DNA of 64,000 nt. It comes from Effrenium voratum (Eukaryota > Sar > Dinophyceae > Suessiales > Symbiodiniaceae). The number at the start of each line of letters is the position of its first letter. The stretch's first letter is position 1. This document shows, in pieces, positions 21,242 through 33,900 of the stretch. The notes under the pieces were generated by a model. The model did not search any database. It was not told where the DNA came from and saw only the letters and a program-made list of their open reading frames with translations. The stretch spans positions 581,501-645,500 of the forward strand of contig CAUJNA010003247.1 of the NCBI GenBank assembly GCA_963377175.1, given 5' to 3'. The position numbers and the translations under genes are program-made.

Positions 21242-23103
21242 TTGGCTAAGACCCCTGGAAAAAATGAAAATATCTCCAGTGATAGATTCCCTTCAAAACG
21301 AACAGGGGAAAAAAGAACTTAAGCAAATGGAAGTTGTAGGTTCATAACGGCAAGGGCGACACTAAGCCACTATATACCCTTCCAAGAATCATGGCTTCCA
21401 TTTGCTTCTTTCCCCGCCAGTAGTGATAGATTCCCTTTAAAACCAACAGGGGAAAATGAAACCAGATTCTTAAGCAAATGGAAGATGGATGTGGACGTCT
21501 TGGAGTCCCTCAGGGGTCCCTCAAAGGAACGCCAATCTTCCAAAACCCTGCTGTCAGCTTCCGTGTTGGAGGAGAGCAAGTTCAATACCACGCATTTCAT
21601 CATCCAACAAACTCTTACACTTCTTGATGCAAGTGATCTGCACATCAGATTGCAAAAAAGCACCAACGGACTGGATGGTCAGAAGGGTCCCCCCGCCAAG
21701 CTCTGCCCGTGTTCAAAGGGTCCGAAGAAACACACACGCGATCCTTGAAAAAGTACAAGAACCCTCGCAAGCGAAGGGCGGCCATTTTGGCGCATGCAAC
21801 AACTTCTCGGAAATCAAACGGGCCCCAAAGTGACAGAATCGGCCTAGGGACACTTCTACACAGGTCCCCTGGTCTTGACACGTTCCCACATCAATCGTCA
21901 AACGACAGGAACGATGCATCGCAAAAATGGTGAACTTCACTGCAGGGCAAGGGACGCCCGCTGCGAGCATCTTCTACACTGCAAATCAGATAACCCGACA
22001 ACTTCAATCCAGCCGTATGGTAAAAACAGTGAAATAACTCCAGTGAAATCGTGGACACCTCACAGCGGGCTATGCTCAAACATGCAGCCTTCGTGGACCG
22101 GAATGCTTCACCTGGCAAAAGCGCTAGTCACTCTAACCCTTGTGGCCTGTCCTCAGCCAGTTTAGTGAATGACCTGGCATTGGCCAGAGTGTTGCGGGTG
22201 GGCTGTGGGAACAATATTGATTTTCAGGGTGTGGGATTTGGGCAAATGCTTGAGACGTGTATTGTGCAAGTGTGGTTTCAGGGATGTTTCGGGAATATGT
22301 TTCGCGGGGGAGTTTGACCCGAACATGGACAGAAGCCCCATTTGAACGTTTGCGAATTGGACGTAAACACCATCTTCCCCCTATGAGTATGTGTCAAAAT
22401 AGGGGATCCCCCAAAATGATGATGGCTTTCCTTTTGTTTGCCCAAACAGCCTGAAAAGGGTACCCGACAAAAACACAGAAGCTCATTCTGGGAGCAAATT
22501 CAATCCGCAAGATCCTGCCACATGGATTGGCGGCCGCCCTTTTTCACTGTTCCTACCCTCCCAAGAATTGGGGTTGAGCAGGGTGAGCCTCAAACAGACA
22601 GCTTAAGACCAACCTGAAAAGGAAGGGCACGGCTCCAAAAACAACAACACCATCCAAAAACATTTTGGGGTCCACCTGTTGGACCCACCCACATGGGTGT
22701 CTCTTTTAGGAATCGGACCTCCCTGAACCAGCTTCGGTTTCCTCTGGAGTCCCGTGACAACGGCCCAAAAAAGAGGTACCAACTCCAAAAAAAGATCCCC
22801 CCCCCCCCCCCCAATTTGCGTTCCGCACGACCAACCAAAACGAAACCCACATCTAAGTTGGGGAGTCGCCCCAAAAAACAAAAACGCCGCGCCCCGCTTC
22901 GTTTCCTCGGCTTTGGACCCGTGGACTCGACTCGACTCGACAAGGCAGTGGCTCAAACCCGTTTTGGATCCCATTTTGGTAGGTGAATTCACCATCTGAG
23001 ATCCCATTTTGGTGATCCCATTTTGGCTTTGGATCCCATTTTAGAACCCATTTTAGAACCGTTTAGTGGTTGGATTGGGATGGACTTTGGCCCAAAGTCC
23101 GAG

Positions 23104-23175
23104 GCGCGGCAGGGGGAGCCCCAGCTGCTCGGCGCAGGCCCGGCGCGCCTCGGCGCGCTCGGCCCGCAGCAAGGC
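23104..23175 (-). CDS. Candidate exon, coiled-coil-like
   Basis: After AATCCGAG the minus strand encodes ALLRAERAEARRACAEQLGL and then PLPRL, an alanine/arginine/glutamate-rich helix typical of a coiled coil. The donor is not resolved. No family is recognised. Confidence 0.4.
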
Positions 23176-24089
23176 CTCGGATTGGATCGAAGCGGCCGAA
23201 GGGCCGAAGGGCCGAAGGGGGGGCGGAAGTCGTCGGCTTGGGGTTTTTTAATTGGGGGCCCGGAGATCTGAAGGTGTGGTTTTGAAGTTGGGTGTATTCT
23301 GGCTTGAGCCCCAAGTTGTGTTTTTCTCCGTGCGTTTTCTGTCCTTTTTTGGGTCACCCCTTCCCAGAAGTCCGCCCAGAGCTGGGGGGGAGCGGGGGGG
23401 GGGCGGGGCCAGAATTCAAAATAGAACCCAGGACCCAGGATAAAGAGGTTCATATGTCAAGACATGAAGATCACGTTCACTCGGCGAACTTTCAAAACAT
23501 CCCCGCACGGAAGTATTGTTCCGTGGCAGACCAGGAAGGTTCGTTTCCTTGACCAAGTTCTCAGCTTTCACCTTGTGACATCTTTTAAGCCTCAGTCCAG
23601 ACTCTCAAACCGCCGTCTCTTGAAATTGGCCCCACCTGGGTTTGTCTTAAAATACACCGGAATGGTTGCTTCGTTTGGGTGTCCGAGTAAGACCACCCCA
23701 GAAGGAGACTCTGGAAAAAGACGAGCTACCTCCAGAAAGGTACTCTAGAAAAAGACGAGCCATGTCGTGTGTCTCTCCAAACACTTTGCTGATGTCAGCG
23801 GGGAATGTGGGAATGAACCCAGGCTTTGGTCCCCTTAAAGGAAGCCACCAGTTGGATGGTTCTCCAGGTCATTCCATTTCTGATTTCCTTCCTATCGCAC
23901 CCGCAAGAAAATCTGGGGGGTGTCTTCAAACCCAGCCAAAAAGAGCACCTTTCGCCTCAGAAAAAGATCCCCAAGACAAAGCGCAAGGTCATGCAGAGAG
24001 GGAGTCAACCTCCTCCCCCTTTTTTCTTTAACAAACCAAATCCCTGCAGCAAAACCCACGCATCAGCCACAAACCAAACGAGCGCGCGC

Positions 24090-24174
24090 CGCACCCCGAG
24101 GTGCCGTGACCGCCCCCGGCGCGTCGAACTGCGCGGAGACCTGCAGCACCGACTCCAAGGCTTCCAGCGCCCAT
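24090..24174 (-). CDS. Candidate exon, helical
   Basis: Acceptor TTCCGCTCAG at 24,175 is followed by WALEALESVLQVSAQFDAPG. A GT donor (CTGCAG|GTCTCC) at 24,141 would make a 34-nt exon; the frame stays open beyond it, so the end is uncertain. No family is recognised. Confidence 0.4.
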
Positions 24175-24349
24175 CTGAGCGGAAGCGGAATGCGTGGGCC
24201 GTTCCCCACTAAAAAGGCCAGGCTCAGTTGTTCAGGAAAAAAAAGGGAACCCATTCTTTGGGGGAAAGACCATTTTTAGTGGGGCAGCCACCAAAAACAG
24301 GGGAAAAAGGGTGCCACTGAACAACTGAGCCGGGCTTTTCTATGGTTAA

Positions 24350-24660
24350 ACATGTTTAAACTCAACCAAAAAGAAAAAGGCGTGGTTACCTATACATTCA
24401 AATCAAAGAGACCTCAAAGTTGTTTACTGCGCAACCAAAAAGAGAAAGACGTGGTTATCCATACATTCAAACCAAGAAAAGATGTGGTTACCTATACATT
24501 CAAATCAAAGAGACCTCAAAGTTGTTTACTACGCAACCAAAAAGAGAAAGACGTGGTTACCTATACATTCAAACCAAGAGACCTCAAAGTTGTTTACCAC
24601 GCCACCAAAAAGAGAAAGACGTGGTTATCTATACACTCAAAAACCAATAGATCTCAAAGT
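24350..24660. repeat. Tandem array, 69-bp unit
   Basis: The GTGGTTA(C/T)C(T/C)ATACATTC motif recurs at 24,382, 24,451, 24,484, 24,553 and 24,621, giving spacings of 69, 33, 69 and 68 bp: four units with one truncated. The plus strand is open across it, but this is translated repeat, not a gene. Confidence 0.85.
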
Positions 24661-25551
24661 CAGAGGGGCTGGATGTCCAAATCAAGGCTTAAAAAAGCTT
24701 GGGATCAATTTTCTGGGGGGGGGTCCATTGAACTGATCGGTCTCCACTTTTGGAGGTTCCCTTTGAAGGGAAATGGCTCGGAAACCCTGACAAAGGGTTT
24801 TCTCAGTTGCCAAACATCCGGGTGATTGAAGGGTTTGTTGACCCTATGCGGGATTTTGCGAAAGGATCCACATAGGCAGGGGATTCTGCTTGATGACCCT
24901 ATGCGTCCTTTAAACCAACGGTGCAAAGTGGTACTTACAGCACAAGAGGGGGTCTGGTTTTCTGTTTAAACTAGAGCATCAGAGGTACATAACATGTCCA
25001 TCGACTCTGGGCAAAAAGTCGACAGGTCGTATATAAATCACAAGGAGGGGCCACTGTCGCCACTGTATTAGTGGTTCATGTTTTGTTGAGCCTGCTTTAC
25101 ATTCACAGGGAATTGTTGCACATTCCGAAACCTGAAAGCCACACAGGATGACTCACATCTGTTGGCCCTCAACGGACACCAAGGCTTGAGCTCTTCACCT
25201 GAAAACACAGCGGAGCCTAAACCAACAAGTTGTGCGGTCGTTCATTTGCTTATGCCGCCCTGAAAAGAAAACACACACACACACACTTAATTCCGTCGTG
25301 AATTTGTTTCCCTTTGAAACCAACAAGGGAAGATATACAATATTTTTCAGCAAACGGAAGTTGACGTAGTAGAACAAGGCTCATTCCCCATGCCCCAATG
25401 TCGCCAAACAGGGTGCACTTGGGTCGGATCTTAAGGGAAACCAAAAGCACCACCACACCATGTTTCCGTTTTGTTCTTTGATGACACACGTAGATCCTCT
25501 GCCAACCACGCGAACGCACGCCATACGAACCCACCCACCCGAGTCTCCGGC

Positions 25552-25619
25552 CTCTCCTCGCCGCTGCTTGGCCGGAACGCGCGCAAGGACCAGTTGCTGA
25601 AGCTGCGAGAGGTGGTCTG
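25552..25619 (-). CDS. Candidate exon with QLQQLVLARV
   Basis: The stretch from CTGCAG|CAGACC to GAGGAGAG|GCCGG encodes DHLSQLQQLVLARVPAKQRR. It lies just beside a family A repeat (25,671-25,789). The 20-nt core CAACTGGTCCTTGCGCGCGT recurs exactly at 31,094, also preceded by TTCAG and a family A repeat. Confidence 0.4.
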
Positions 25620-25670
25620 CTGCAGGCCCTCCGAATTTGTCTCAAAGGAATCGGGGCGGTCCAAAAATGT

Positions 25671-25789
25671 TGGCCGTTTGGGTGTGGCTCAAAATTAAAC
25701 AGGAGGGGCAAACCGCAGGTCTTGGCCTTTGTTTCCACTTACCAGGGTTCCATGTTGGTACCGGTGTTTTGAGCCAAAGCCATTTGGGT
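25671..25789. repeat. Introner-like repeat, family A
   Basis: Begins TTGGCCGTTTGGGTGTGGCT and ends GTTTTGAGCCAAAGCCATTT, giving inverted ends around TGGCTCAAA / TTTGAGCCA. The interior matches the 4,046 and 31,121 copies (AACCGCAG, CCAGGGTTCCAT). Confidence 0.75.
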
Positions 25790-27688
25790 GTGGTCAAAAA
25801 AGCATGTAACCCCAACAATTCAATTCTTGGTAAGTTTGAGCCATGCTTATTTTCCGGTTGTTGCTGCAAACTAACTCCCAAAATGGGGAACCAACTCCAA
25901 AGACGCTTTCAAACTAAGATGGAATGAAGGAAGCTCCTAGAACAAGGGGCTTTTGTTTGGCTCGTTACAATGACTGCCCGCGACGTGGGTTTACATCCCA
26001 AGAATTCCAAACTGGGAGCGCTTTGCCGAAAGCCTTGGAAAGGCGTTGGGGTCCGTTCGCCTTCCTTGTTGAGGTCAAGCTCAGCCGCATCTCGGAGAGG
26101 GGAACGAACTGCAGAGACGGCAACAAAAGAATTATGTTCAAAGAATGGGGTCAAAGTTTCCTCCTTTTTGTTGAGAGGGGGGGGGGCGGGGGTTGGGTTT
26201 TTGGGGGTTTGGGGTTTTGGGGTTTTGGGGTTGAAACTCTTTTTGGTGGAGGGTCAGTTTCCCTGCCCAGGATCATTTTCAGGGCACTTGAAGGCCCCCA
26301 TTCTTTGTGGTTTCAATCTTTTTTTTGTCTGGGGGAAGGGGTGGGTAATAGGAAATAACCGTGTTTTCCATGTGTTTTTCTTTTTTGGGGGGGGTAAGAG
26401 GGAATTCCGTATGGTGGGGTGGTGGAGGGGTAATCAGTGATGGGGGGGGATTAGTTAGTTTCCTTAGTTTCCTTGGCCAATGAGGGTCATTTTGAGGACA
26501 CTTTGCCATGGCTCAAAATCCCGCACCCCCAGTGAACATCCCAATCCCCACTAAAATAGGTTCTAAAATGGGTGGTGCACCTACCCCAAAATGGGATCCA
26601 CAAAGAATGGGGGACTTCAAGATTGCCGGTCAGGGGGGGGGGGGGGGTGAAAAAACACCGCCCACCAAAAGAGTTTGAACGCACCGCATGGCTCTTGACA
26701 GCTCCCTCAGCTCCTCCAAAATCTGGGGTCGCGGGACCAGCGCAAAGCGCCGGTCCTTCGGCTTGCCTGGAAGCGCAACGAATCGACGAATCCCACCGAG
26801 GCAGCGCGTTATTTGTTTCCTTTTTTTTTCTTGATTTGTGGTTTATGTTTTGTTTTTCCCCCTCTTGTTGCGTTGTTTCTTTGTGTTTGTGTTTGTGCTT
26901 GTGTTTGTGTTTGTGTTTGTGTTTCTTTTCTGCGCGGAACCTGAGGAGCCCCTCTTTGAATGGAATCTCTGATTTTTGGGGGAGGTTCCACGTTGATTTG
27001 AAGAGGAGCTGCAGCAAATCTGGGTGACGCTTTTGGGTGACTCCGTGCAACTAGAGCAATCAACTTGGTATGGTCGATTTGTTTTTACTTAGCCTTGGGT
27101 GATCCCAAATCGGGTCATTGGTGTGTCATTTTGAGGACTTTGGGGGGAGAAATAGCCATCCAAGATCCGTTTTAGGAGAACCCAATGAACAAAGGACCTC
27201 TTTGGGTTCCATGTTGAATTTCCAGGGGGAGCAATGTTACTAGGTTCTCCACTTAAAGAGATTAGAGTAAGGGTACCCTTTTTCTGTAGTCTATTTTAGT
27301 GGGGGAACCCTCCCCAAAAAAAGGGTAACAGGGCACTACTGGGGGACCTAGGTTAACTTCGGATCTTGAAGAGTGGCTCTCCTGTTAGTGGGAACTTGTG
27401 TCCCTTCATTCGTCAGAGTAGTGGGGGCCTCCCGTGAGTTGGAAGGCAACATTCGTCTATGATCAATTTGAGAGGGACATGGGGGTACTCATTCGAAGTT
27501 TCAACCAAACCAGCAACCAAATTGGTCAAGCCTTTCGCCACTGTCCCAAGAAGCCTCTATTATTGATTGCTTTGTGTATTGTTTGGCCTAAATCGTTCAA
27601 TAGATGGCCGCTTCTTTTAAAGGGACCCGTTTCAGTGCCGATCTCGATATCTGCCTCTTAAAGGAAACACGGTTGACAACCATCAAAG

Positions 27689-27690
<2 letters not shown>

Positions 27691-27762
<72 letters not shown>

Positions 27763-27836
27763 TTATTATTATTATTATTATTATTATTATCATTATTATT
27801 ATTTCTATTTTTTTATTATTATTATTATTATCACAC
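27691..27836. repeat. CAT then TTA trinucleotide arrays
   Basis: About 24 CAT repeats run from 27,691 to about 27,762 and are followed by an interrupted TTA array. A third trinucleotide-rich stretch (AATAAC/AATAAT type) lies at 28,007-28,155. The polyhistidine frame over it is not a gene. Confidence 0.95.
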
Positions 27837-29033
27837 TACTAATTGTTATCATGACCTTTCCCTGTTGCCCAGCTTCCCACACGTTACCTGCGAAACCAAC
27901 TGCTCCCTGGCCCCAAGAATGTACGCCCTGAGGGTCCCGCCCGCGAGGGGTCCGGGTTCTTCTTTGGGAGCCTTGCATTGGAGGGGTCATGAGCCGTAGG
28001 GTCAAATAATAACAACAACAATAATGATAATAGCAATAACAACAATACTCAGAACAGCACTATTAACAATAAGATTAGTGCGCATACGAATTATACGAAT
28101 ACTAATAACACAAATATTAATTATAATACCAACACTAAGAATAATAGTAATAGTATAATCACTTGATACTACGAGCGATTCTGCTGTACCCTTTACCCCG
28201 TGGGCATTCCACCGCCACGCCCCGCGAAGCACGCGCCTCGCAGGATCAGGCCTGGCCATGCGCTCCGCACTTGTGACATGACTCGCGCCGAAGAATTCGA
28301 CCGGACCCGAAACACAAACCTCAGATGCCCAGTGGCCATGGGAAAAAAAGGGGGCATCTTTTTTTTGGGGTTGGTTGACTTTAAAGGGAAACCCTTCCTC
28401 AACAAAAGGAAAAAGGACACCACTGGGCAACTGGGAAACATATGGAGAAGCGCTCCTTGCACGAGCCACCTGAGAGTTTGAATTTCGGAAGGGGGTAACA
28501 CAAACCCGATTTCTTTTGGTGGAGGGACATGGGGGTTGATCAAACGGTCCTTTACGTAGGGTGCGATATCCGATGTGCTGCCACCCGGGTTTCACGTCGC
28601 GGAAAACGAGCGCCGGATGGGACATTTACAAACCTAGAGGAAACCAGCCATGTCAGGAATCCTCAAATCGCAAACTCAACTGCTGGGTAAATAAGCAACA
28701 ACTGACAAACTGATCTCTCCAAAAGACTGGGCTGATCTTTGACGGTGGGAAAATCAGTATCACATTCGAACAATAATAAACAAAGGAATTCGTTCGGCCC
28801 AAAATACATCTGGCTGCAAATAGCTCAAGCAACAAGATATCAGACCCTTTTGACCAAAACCGTCAGGACAAGAGAAGTATCTTGATTTTTTCGGACCTCC
28901 AAGTCGAGGCATGTCTGATATAGGCACGTAAACCAATTTTGCCCGATGCGCTCGCTTGCGCGCCTCGTGAGGAATTGCGGCGTGTGGTGTTGGTCTTGGG
29001 CTGGGCCTTGCCCGTGGGCTGGGCCTTGGCCGC

Positions 29034-29061
29034 CTCAAGGCTTCAAGGCGCCCGGCAAGAT
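29034..29061 (-). CDS. Candidate 28-nt microexon
   Basis: Acceptor TTTCTTTGCAG and GC donor CCTTGAG|GCGGCC bound LAGRLEALR. Strong splice context and similarity in size to the proven PDE microexons are the only support. Confidence 0.35.
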
Positions 29062-30925
29062 CTGCAAAGAAAGTGAGCTTCACTGTTGGGGGTCCAATGG
29101 AAAATACGTATCCCAACAAGTTCAAGTGCACAGATCTCCAAAAAGCAACCCCATGAATGCAATCTTCGGATTCTGGAGTAGCCTACGGGCCTACTTTGGC
29201 TCGCGGTTCGGATTCATCCAAAGTCAACACACAGACCCCAAGTACTGAGAACCACCGGCTGCCTGGAAGAAAGGAACCCCTTTCTTCCTGATTCACTGGG
29301 GACCTTGCCTGAGCCATGCGAGAACCTCCAAAACAAGGTACTTTCAGGCGCATGGACCTGAGGCCCCAAGAGCCGCAAAAGCATGGCGCGCATATCAGGA
29401 CAGCCCAGCATAATTTGAACCACGGGAGAAAGAACACACCACCACGACTTGTCCGCGTTTCGCACATGTCCCTGTGTTCTTGCTAACCCGACGTGCCCCA
29501 AATAGCGCGCGGACCGGATTCTTTCGCGCGGCCACCGGAGATTCGGGCGATCTCCCTGACAAACCAAGCGGAACATGTAGAGATGCACGTGGACAAACCG
29601 GGCAAACAACAAGAACGACAGCAGCAGCAAAAGGAAGCCGCTCGTGTTTTTTCTCTTAGGATTTGGACGCAAAGAATGTTTTTGATCCTATTTCTGTTCT
29701 TTCACTCACTTGAGCGGATTGGCCAAAGAAAGTCCAAACTTAGTCACCCGGATGGTCCAGCCCCAAGTGACTTCTGTCCAACTCCAAACAAGGGAAACCA
29801 AACAACCAACCCAGAAAACAAGAAGTTAGTTCAAATGCAGACGAAAAAAGAAAAGAAAAGTGAGTTTAAGCCACACCGGCCAAAAAAGCCACAACAAAAA
29901 CCCGCCCAAAAACCCGCCCACACCTTCTTTAATGTCAAAGCAACCCAAAAAAGTGGGCAAAAGACGAGCGAGCGAGCCGTTCGCCGTGCGCCGTTCCTCT
30001 CGTGCGAGGCGCGGTGTTCTTTTCGGGAGATGGCCTGTGCGTGTCCTTGTCCCGTTCGCCTAAGGCCGAAGACGTCAGAAACGGAAGCCGCTGCCACGTT
30101 GGATGGACAACGTTCCCCTACCCGTTTTGGCTGTTTGGCTTTTCTTAAAGGACACCGCAAAAGGAAGCCAAGGCTGGTGGTGAATTGACTCTTCCTTGCT
30201 TTTTGTGTTTTTTGTTGGGGGGGCTCTTTTCGGGAGGCAAGAAGGAATTTTGATTTGAGCCAAAACCGAATAGGTATGGGCGGGATTGGGCGGTTGCGAG
30301 GTTCAGGCTCTGAGGTGTTCTCGGGAAAAACAGGGTCAGGGTGATTTCTGGCGGGCTCAAAACAACTCACTTCCTGAGTGGATGGCCCAACTGAAAGCCC
30401 AAACTTTTTGTTTAGCACTAAAATTGTGTTCCAAAGTGAGACAACAATCAAAGGCGCTTGCTAAAAGCGGCCCAGAAAGTGTGATGCAACTCGAACCTGA
30501 TGGATTTACATGAGCACCGTGCGTGCTCGAAAGCTTCAGGTTGGCCTTGGCAAGTGTAGGTGTTTCACAACTTCCTTTGGACCCGCCTTGGCGGAGGTCA
30601 ACTTACAAGAGAGCCCCACCCAAAAGCCTGCCCCGCCACGCAAACAAATACCAGGTAGCGTCACACAAACAAGGGGCTCATTTGTTTCTTGAGGGCGCCC
30701 TTTTCAGGGTCAGCTTCAAAGGAAAAGCAAAGGCAAACCCACCCATTTTGGGGGTTCAAATCCCTATTTTAGCACAATGTGCATATTAAAGGGGGCGGGG
30801 GTCTCGCTCTCTCTCTCTCTCTCAAAAAAAAAACACGATCCATCTGCACCTTTTTGTCGCCCCCAACCTCCCCCCCAACCTGCCCCCCAACCTGCCCCCA
30901 ACCTCCCCCCCCACCTCCCCCCCGC

Positions 30926-31094
30926 CTGGGTCCCGTCGCTTCAGCGCCGGCTTTCGCTCCAGCACTGTTTTGGAGACCGCGGCCGGCGCGGCGTAGGAGT
31001 GGAGCCTCAGCGCCAGCAGCGCCCAAAGGCCCAGGCCGCAGGCCGCCAGGCCTTGCCAATTCTGATTTGGTGCGACGCGCGCAAGGACCAGTTG
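30926..31094 (-). CDS. Candidate exon with hydrophobic segment
   Basis: Acceptor TCCTGATTCAG and GC donor GGGACCCAG|GCGGGG bound 169 nt encoding QLVLARVAPNQNW, the hydrophobic GLAACGLGLWALLALRLHSY (possible membrane helix), and AVSKTVLERKPALKRRDP. No family is recognised. Confidence 0.45.
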
Positions 31095-31120
31095 CTGAAT
31101 CAGGACGGTCAAAACATGGT

Positions 31121-31230
31121 GGCCATTTGGGTTTGGCTCAAACTCAACAGGGGCAAACCGCAGAACTTGGCCTTTGTTTCCACTTCAGGGTTTCATTTTG
31201 GTACCAGTTTTTTGAGCCACAGCCATTTGG
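31121..31230. repeat. Introner-like repeat, family A
   Basis: Runs from GGCCATTTGGGTTTGGCTCA to TTTTTTGAGCCACAGCCATT. On the minus strand its distal end is only ~26 nt from the 31,094 exon acceptor. Confidence 0.75.
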
Positions 31231-31324
31231 CAAGGGGCGAAAATACGGGTAGCGACCAACCTGCCAGCATTGGACAAGGGAGAACAACAGGTACCAAGCA
31301 AGCAAGCACACAAGAGGGCAAGCC

Positions 31325-31425
31325 ACCACCCACCCACCTACCCCCACCCACCTACCCCCACCCACCTAATCACCCACCCACCCAGCCACCCAGCCAGCCA
31401 CCCACCTAATCACCCACCCACCCAC
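31325..31425. repeat. CCCACCTA / CCAGCCAC array
   Basis: Degenerate C-rich tandem repeat directly next to the candidate exon end at 31,426. The first GGTGGG of its minus-strand reading would be the donor. Confidence 0.85.
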
Positions 31426-33277
31426 CTGACTTGAAGCCGAGGAGCTGCCCAGCACTGCGAAGACTCCCGGGCCGCGGCCTTTCGCCGCATGGAGCGCCGG
31501 CGCGGCTCCCGGTGCCGCCGCCGCGTCGGCGGCGCCCCGCGCGCGCATGCATTCGAATCGGCCGCTCGGGAGGGCCAGTGGGAGCCACGAGGGAAAACCC
31601 ACGGAGGGGTTGATTCACTCAAGTGGATGGACCCCAAAAAGGAGGAACTCTTGGGATTTGCCATGAAAATGTGGTGCTTGTTTGTTTTGTTGCAAACAAA
31701 AGGTGACGAAAGTTCAACTCGGGAGTGAGGAAGGTAGGCTGAAGATAAGCTGAAGGATCATATACTGCAATGTAGATGGTTTCGTTTTGATTTTCCCACT
31801 TTCATTTGGTGTTTTCCTTGAAAGACTGGATGAGGTGGATACTGTGGACATATTTGAAGCAATGCTTTTCGGGCTTCTTCCAACGAGTCGTTGCGTCCCT
31901 TTCCTTTGTCTAAGTCGCATGGTGGCGCATGAAAGCCCTTTAGAAGAACTCTCACGGGCTTTTTAGAACATTGACGTTTTGATGCAAAACAAATGGATTT
32001 CCCTAGTAAATGGAACCCACACATCATCTAACGCAGTATCTGTCTATCCAAACTAACTTAAACAGGACAACTATGTTTGAGAGGTGTTGCTCCAACCGTG
32101 GACAAATGACCTATGGGAATTGTTCCTGTGAGGCGCTCAGCGGCGCAACTTTTTGGTTGCCGGATCGCCGGCTTGAGCCGCAAGCACGTCAGCCGGGAAG
32201 TGGCGGGGGCTGGCTGGAGAAAGGACACGGTATCTGACTCCAACACTAGAAACCATCAATAAACATGGGCCGAGCATTCTTACGCTTGTATTGTTGACCC
32301 CAGAATCATCAACCCCAGTTTATTCATAGGAGGAGTGTCCATTTCAGGGCAGTGGTTGCAATCAGACCACTTTTGGGCCCCCACTAAACTGGGGTTAATC
32401 AACAGTGCAGTAGCCACCCGTGCAGATCGCCGGGCCTGTGGGCTCCGTGCGCGCCGCGGCGACCGATTCGCGCCTGGAGGGGAAGAAGCCGCTGTTTATG
32501 TCGTTTTCTTTTCCGAACATGGGAGAAGCAGCTTGGATGGAACCAAGGCCAAACCAGGTTTGAGGGTCACCTAGTCTTGGGGTTTAGCCCGCTTTGAAGC
32601 GTTCAGCCTTTGGGAGGACTGCTAAGATCTCGATGCGAGTGTCGTTTTTGCCCCTGATTTAGTGTGGCTCTGTTTCGACGACGATGACAATGCCGTTGGC
32701 TTCGCCTACACGATCACTTGCCTACGCTGTCCGCAGACCCCTTCAGGTGCCATGTCCACATGGCAGGCGGTCATGGGAAAGCGGCCACCGGGGTACAAAA
32801 AACGTTGGCTCATCGACACTTTCCATATATGTTGAGCTTGTCAGAGTTTGGTTTTGGATTTTCTAGGTCTACGATTCTTTCAGTCTCATTTGTTGGCACG
32901 GTGCTTCGGAAGTTGGGCTGTATTTTGGAATCTTGAGGCCTTTGTAGCTTCTAACCAAAGCCTTAAAAGTCAAAACTACTCGAAAACAAGCAGCCCAAGC
33001 CTGCAAAACAATCATTCGCGTCTTCCTAAAACAATACGCAAAAGATGTGTTGTTTGTTTGCTTATGTTTTCATTGTTTTTGTTTTTGTTTTTAATAAAAG
33101 ATATATATATATATATATATATTTATAAACAAATAAAACATATCAAATCACAAAACAAACAAAACAACATGGTCCAGGGAGACCATTGTCGTCCGCGCCT
33201 GGCTTGGCGGGGGGGCTGCCCTGCCTCAGGTAATGGGAATTCGCGGGAGGTCCGGGCGCCATGGACGCCATGGACGT

Positions 33278-33411
33278 CTTGCTGGCGCGAAATCGGTAGG
33301 GAATGACAAATGGAATGAACCGGACAATTCCCTTAAAAGGAAACAACTTGGATGGTTCTTCTCGGGGTCATTCCATAACTCTTCATTCCCTGCCGATATC
33401 GCACCAGCAAG
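33278..33411. repeat. Introner-like repeat, family D
   Basis: A 134-bp element with long inverted ends: left CTTGCTGGCGCGAAATCGGT...GGGAATGA, right TCATTCCCTGCCGATATCGC...ACCAGCAAG; about 25 of 29 bases match. On the minus strand it ends GCCAGCAAG, and an open segment (TSMASMAPGPPA) follows at once, so its terminal AG could act as the 3' splice site. Confidence 0.8.
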
Positions 33412-33774
33412 TTGTGGGCGTTTTGGCCTGAAACAAAATAAAAGCATATGTCCAGTGGCGACCGGCATCCAATTTGGGCGGGTTTCCACATGACCAGTGA
33501 AGGGAGGTGGCAAACTTCTCCAAAAGGTCGCGGTCAACGAATGGCCTGCAACATCAGACTCGACTCACTTCTTGACTCACTTCTTGACTCAACTTCGCAA
33601 CTTCAAGTCTGGATCACTGTCTTCATCGAATGCATTTTTGCCGAAAAGATAATTGTCCCACCTATCTCACCAATCCACATGGGCATGTGCAACACAACTA
33701 CTTCGACTTATTCCAAAAGGAAGTCAGTATGAAGGCAAAAAACCGAAGAGCCAATTTGCCGTTTCGGCTCGTTC

Positions 33775-33900
33775 CCAGCTGACCATGGGTCAGAATCCCG
33801 GTTAACCCCCAGTGAACATCCCAATCCCCACTAACATAGGCGAATTCACCAATCCCAAGCAAAATGGAATCCCAAAAAGGTTTTGACCCACGGCCAGCTG
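33775..33900. repeat. Introner-like repeat, family B
   Basis: A 126-bp element with ends CAGCTGACCATGGGTCAGAA and GGTTTTGACCCACGGCCAGC, inverted copies of about 22 bp. The interior has AACATCCCAATCCCCACTAA and GAATTCACCAATCCCAA. Partial relatives lie near 22,980-23,060, 26,515-26,590 and 50,594-50,650. On the minus strand it follows the 33,981-34,037 exon by about 80 nt. Confidence 0.75.

Noticed and set aside
21774..21795. Possible spliced-leader relic (GGCCATTTTGGCGCATG)
   Set aside because: Shares only the CCATTTTGGC core with the dinoflagellate spliced leader and has mismatches at the functional 3' end; no adjacent gene start.
27604..27999. Polyhistidine protein
   Set aside because: Translation of a CAT trinucleotide microsatellite.
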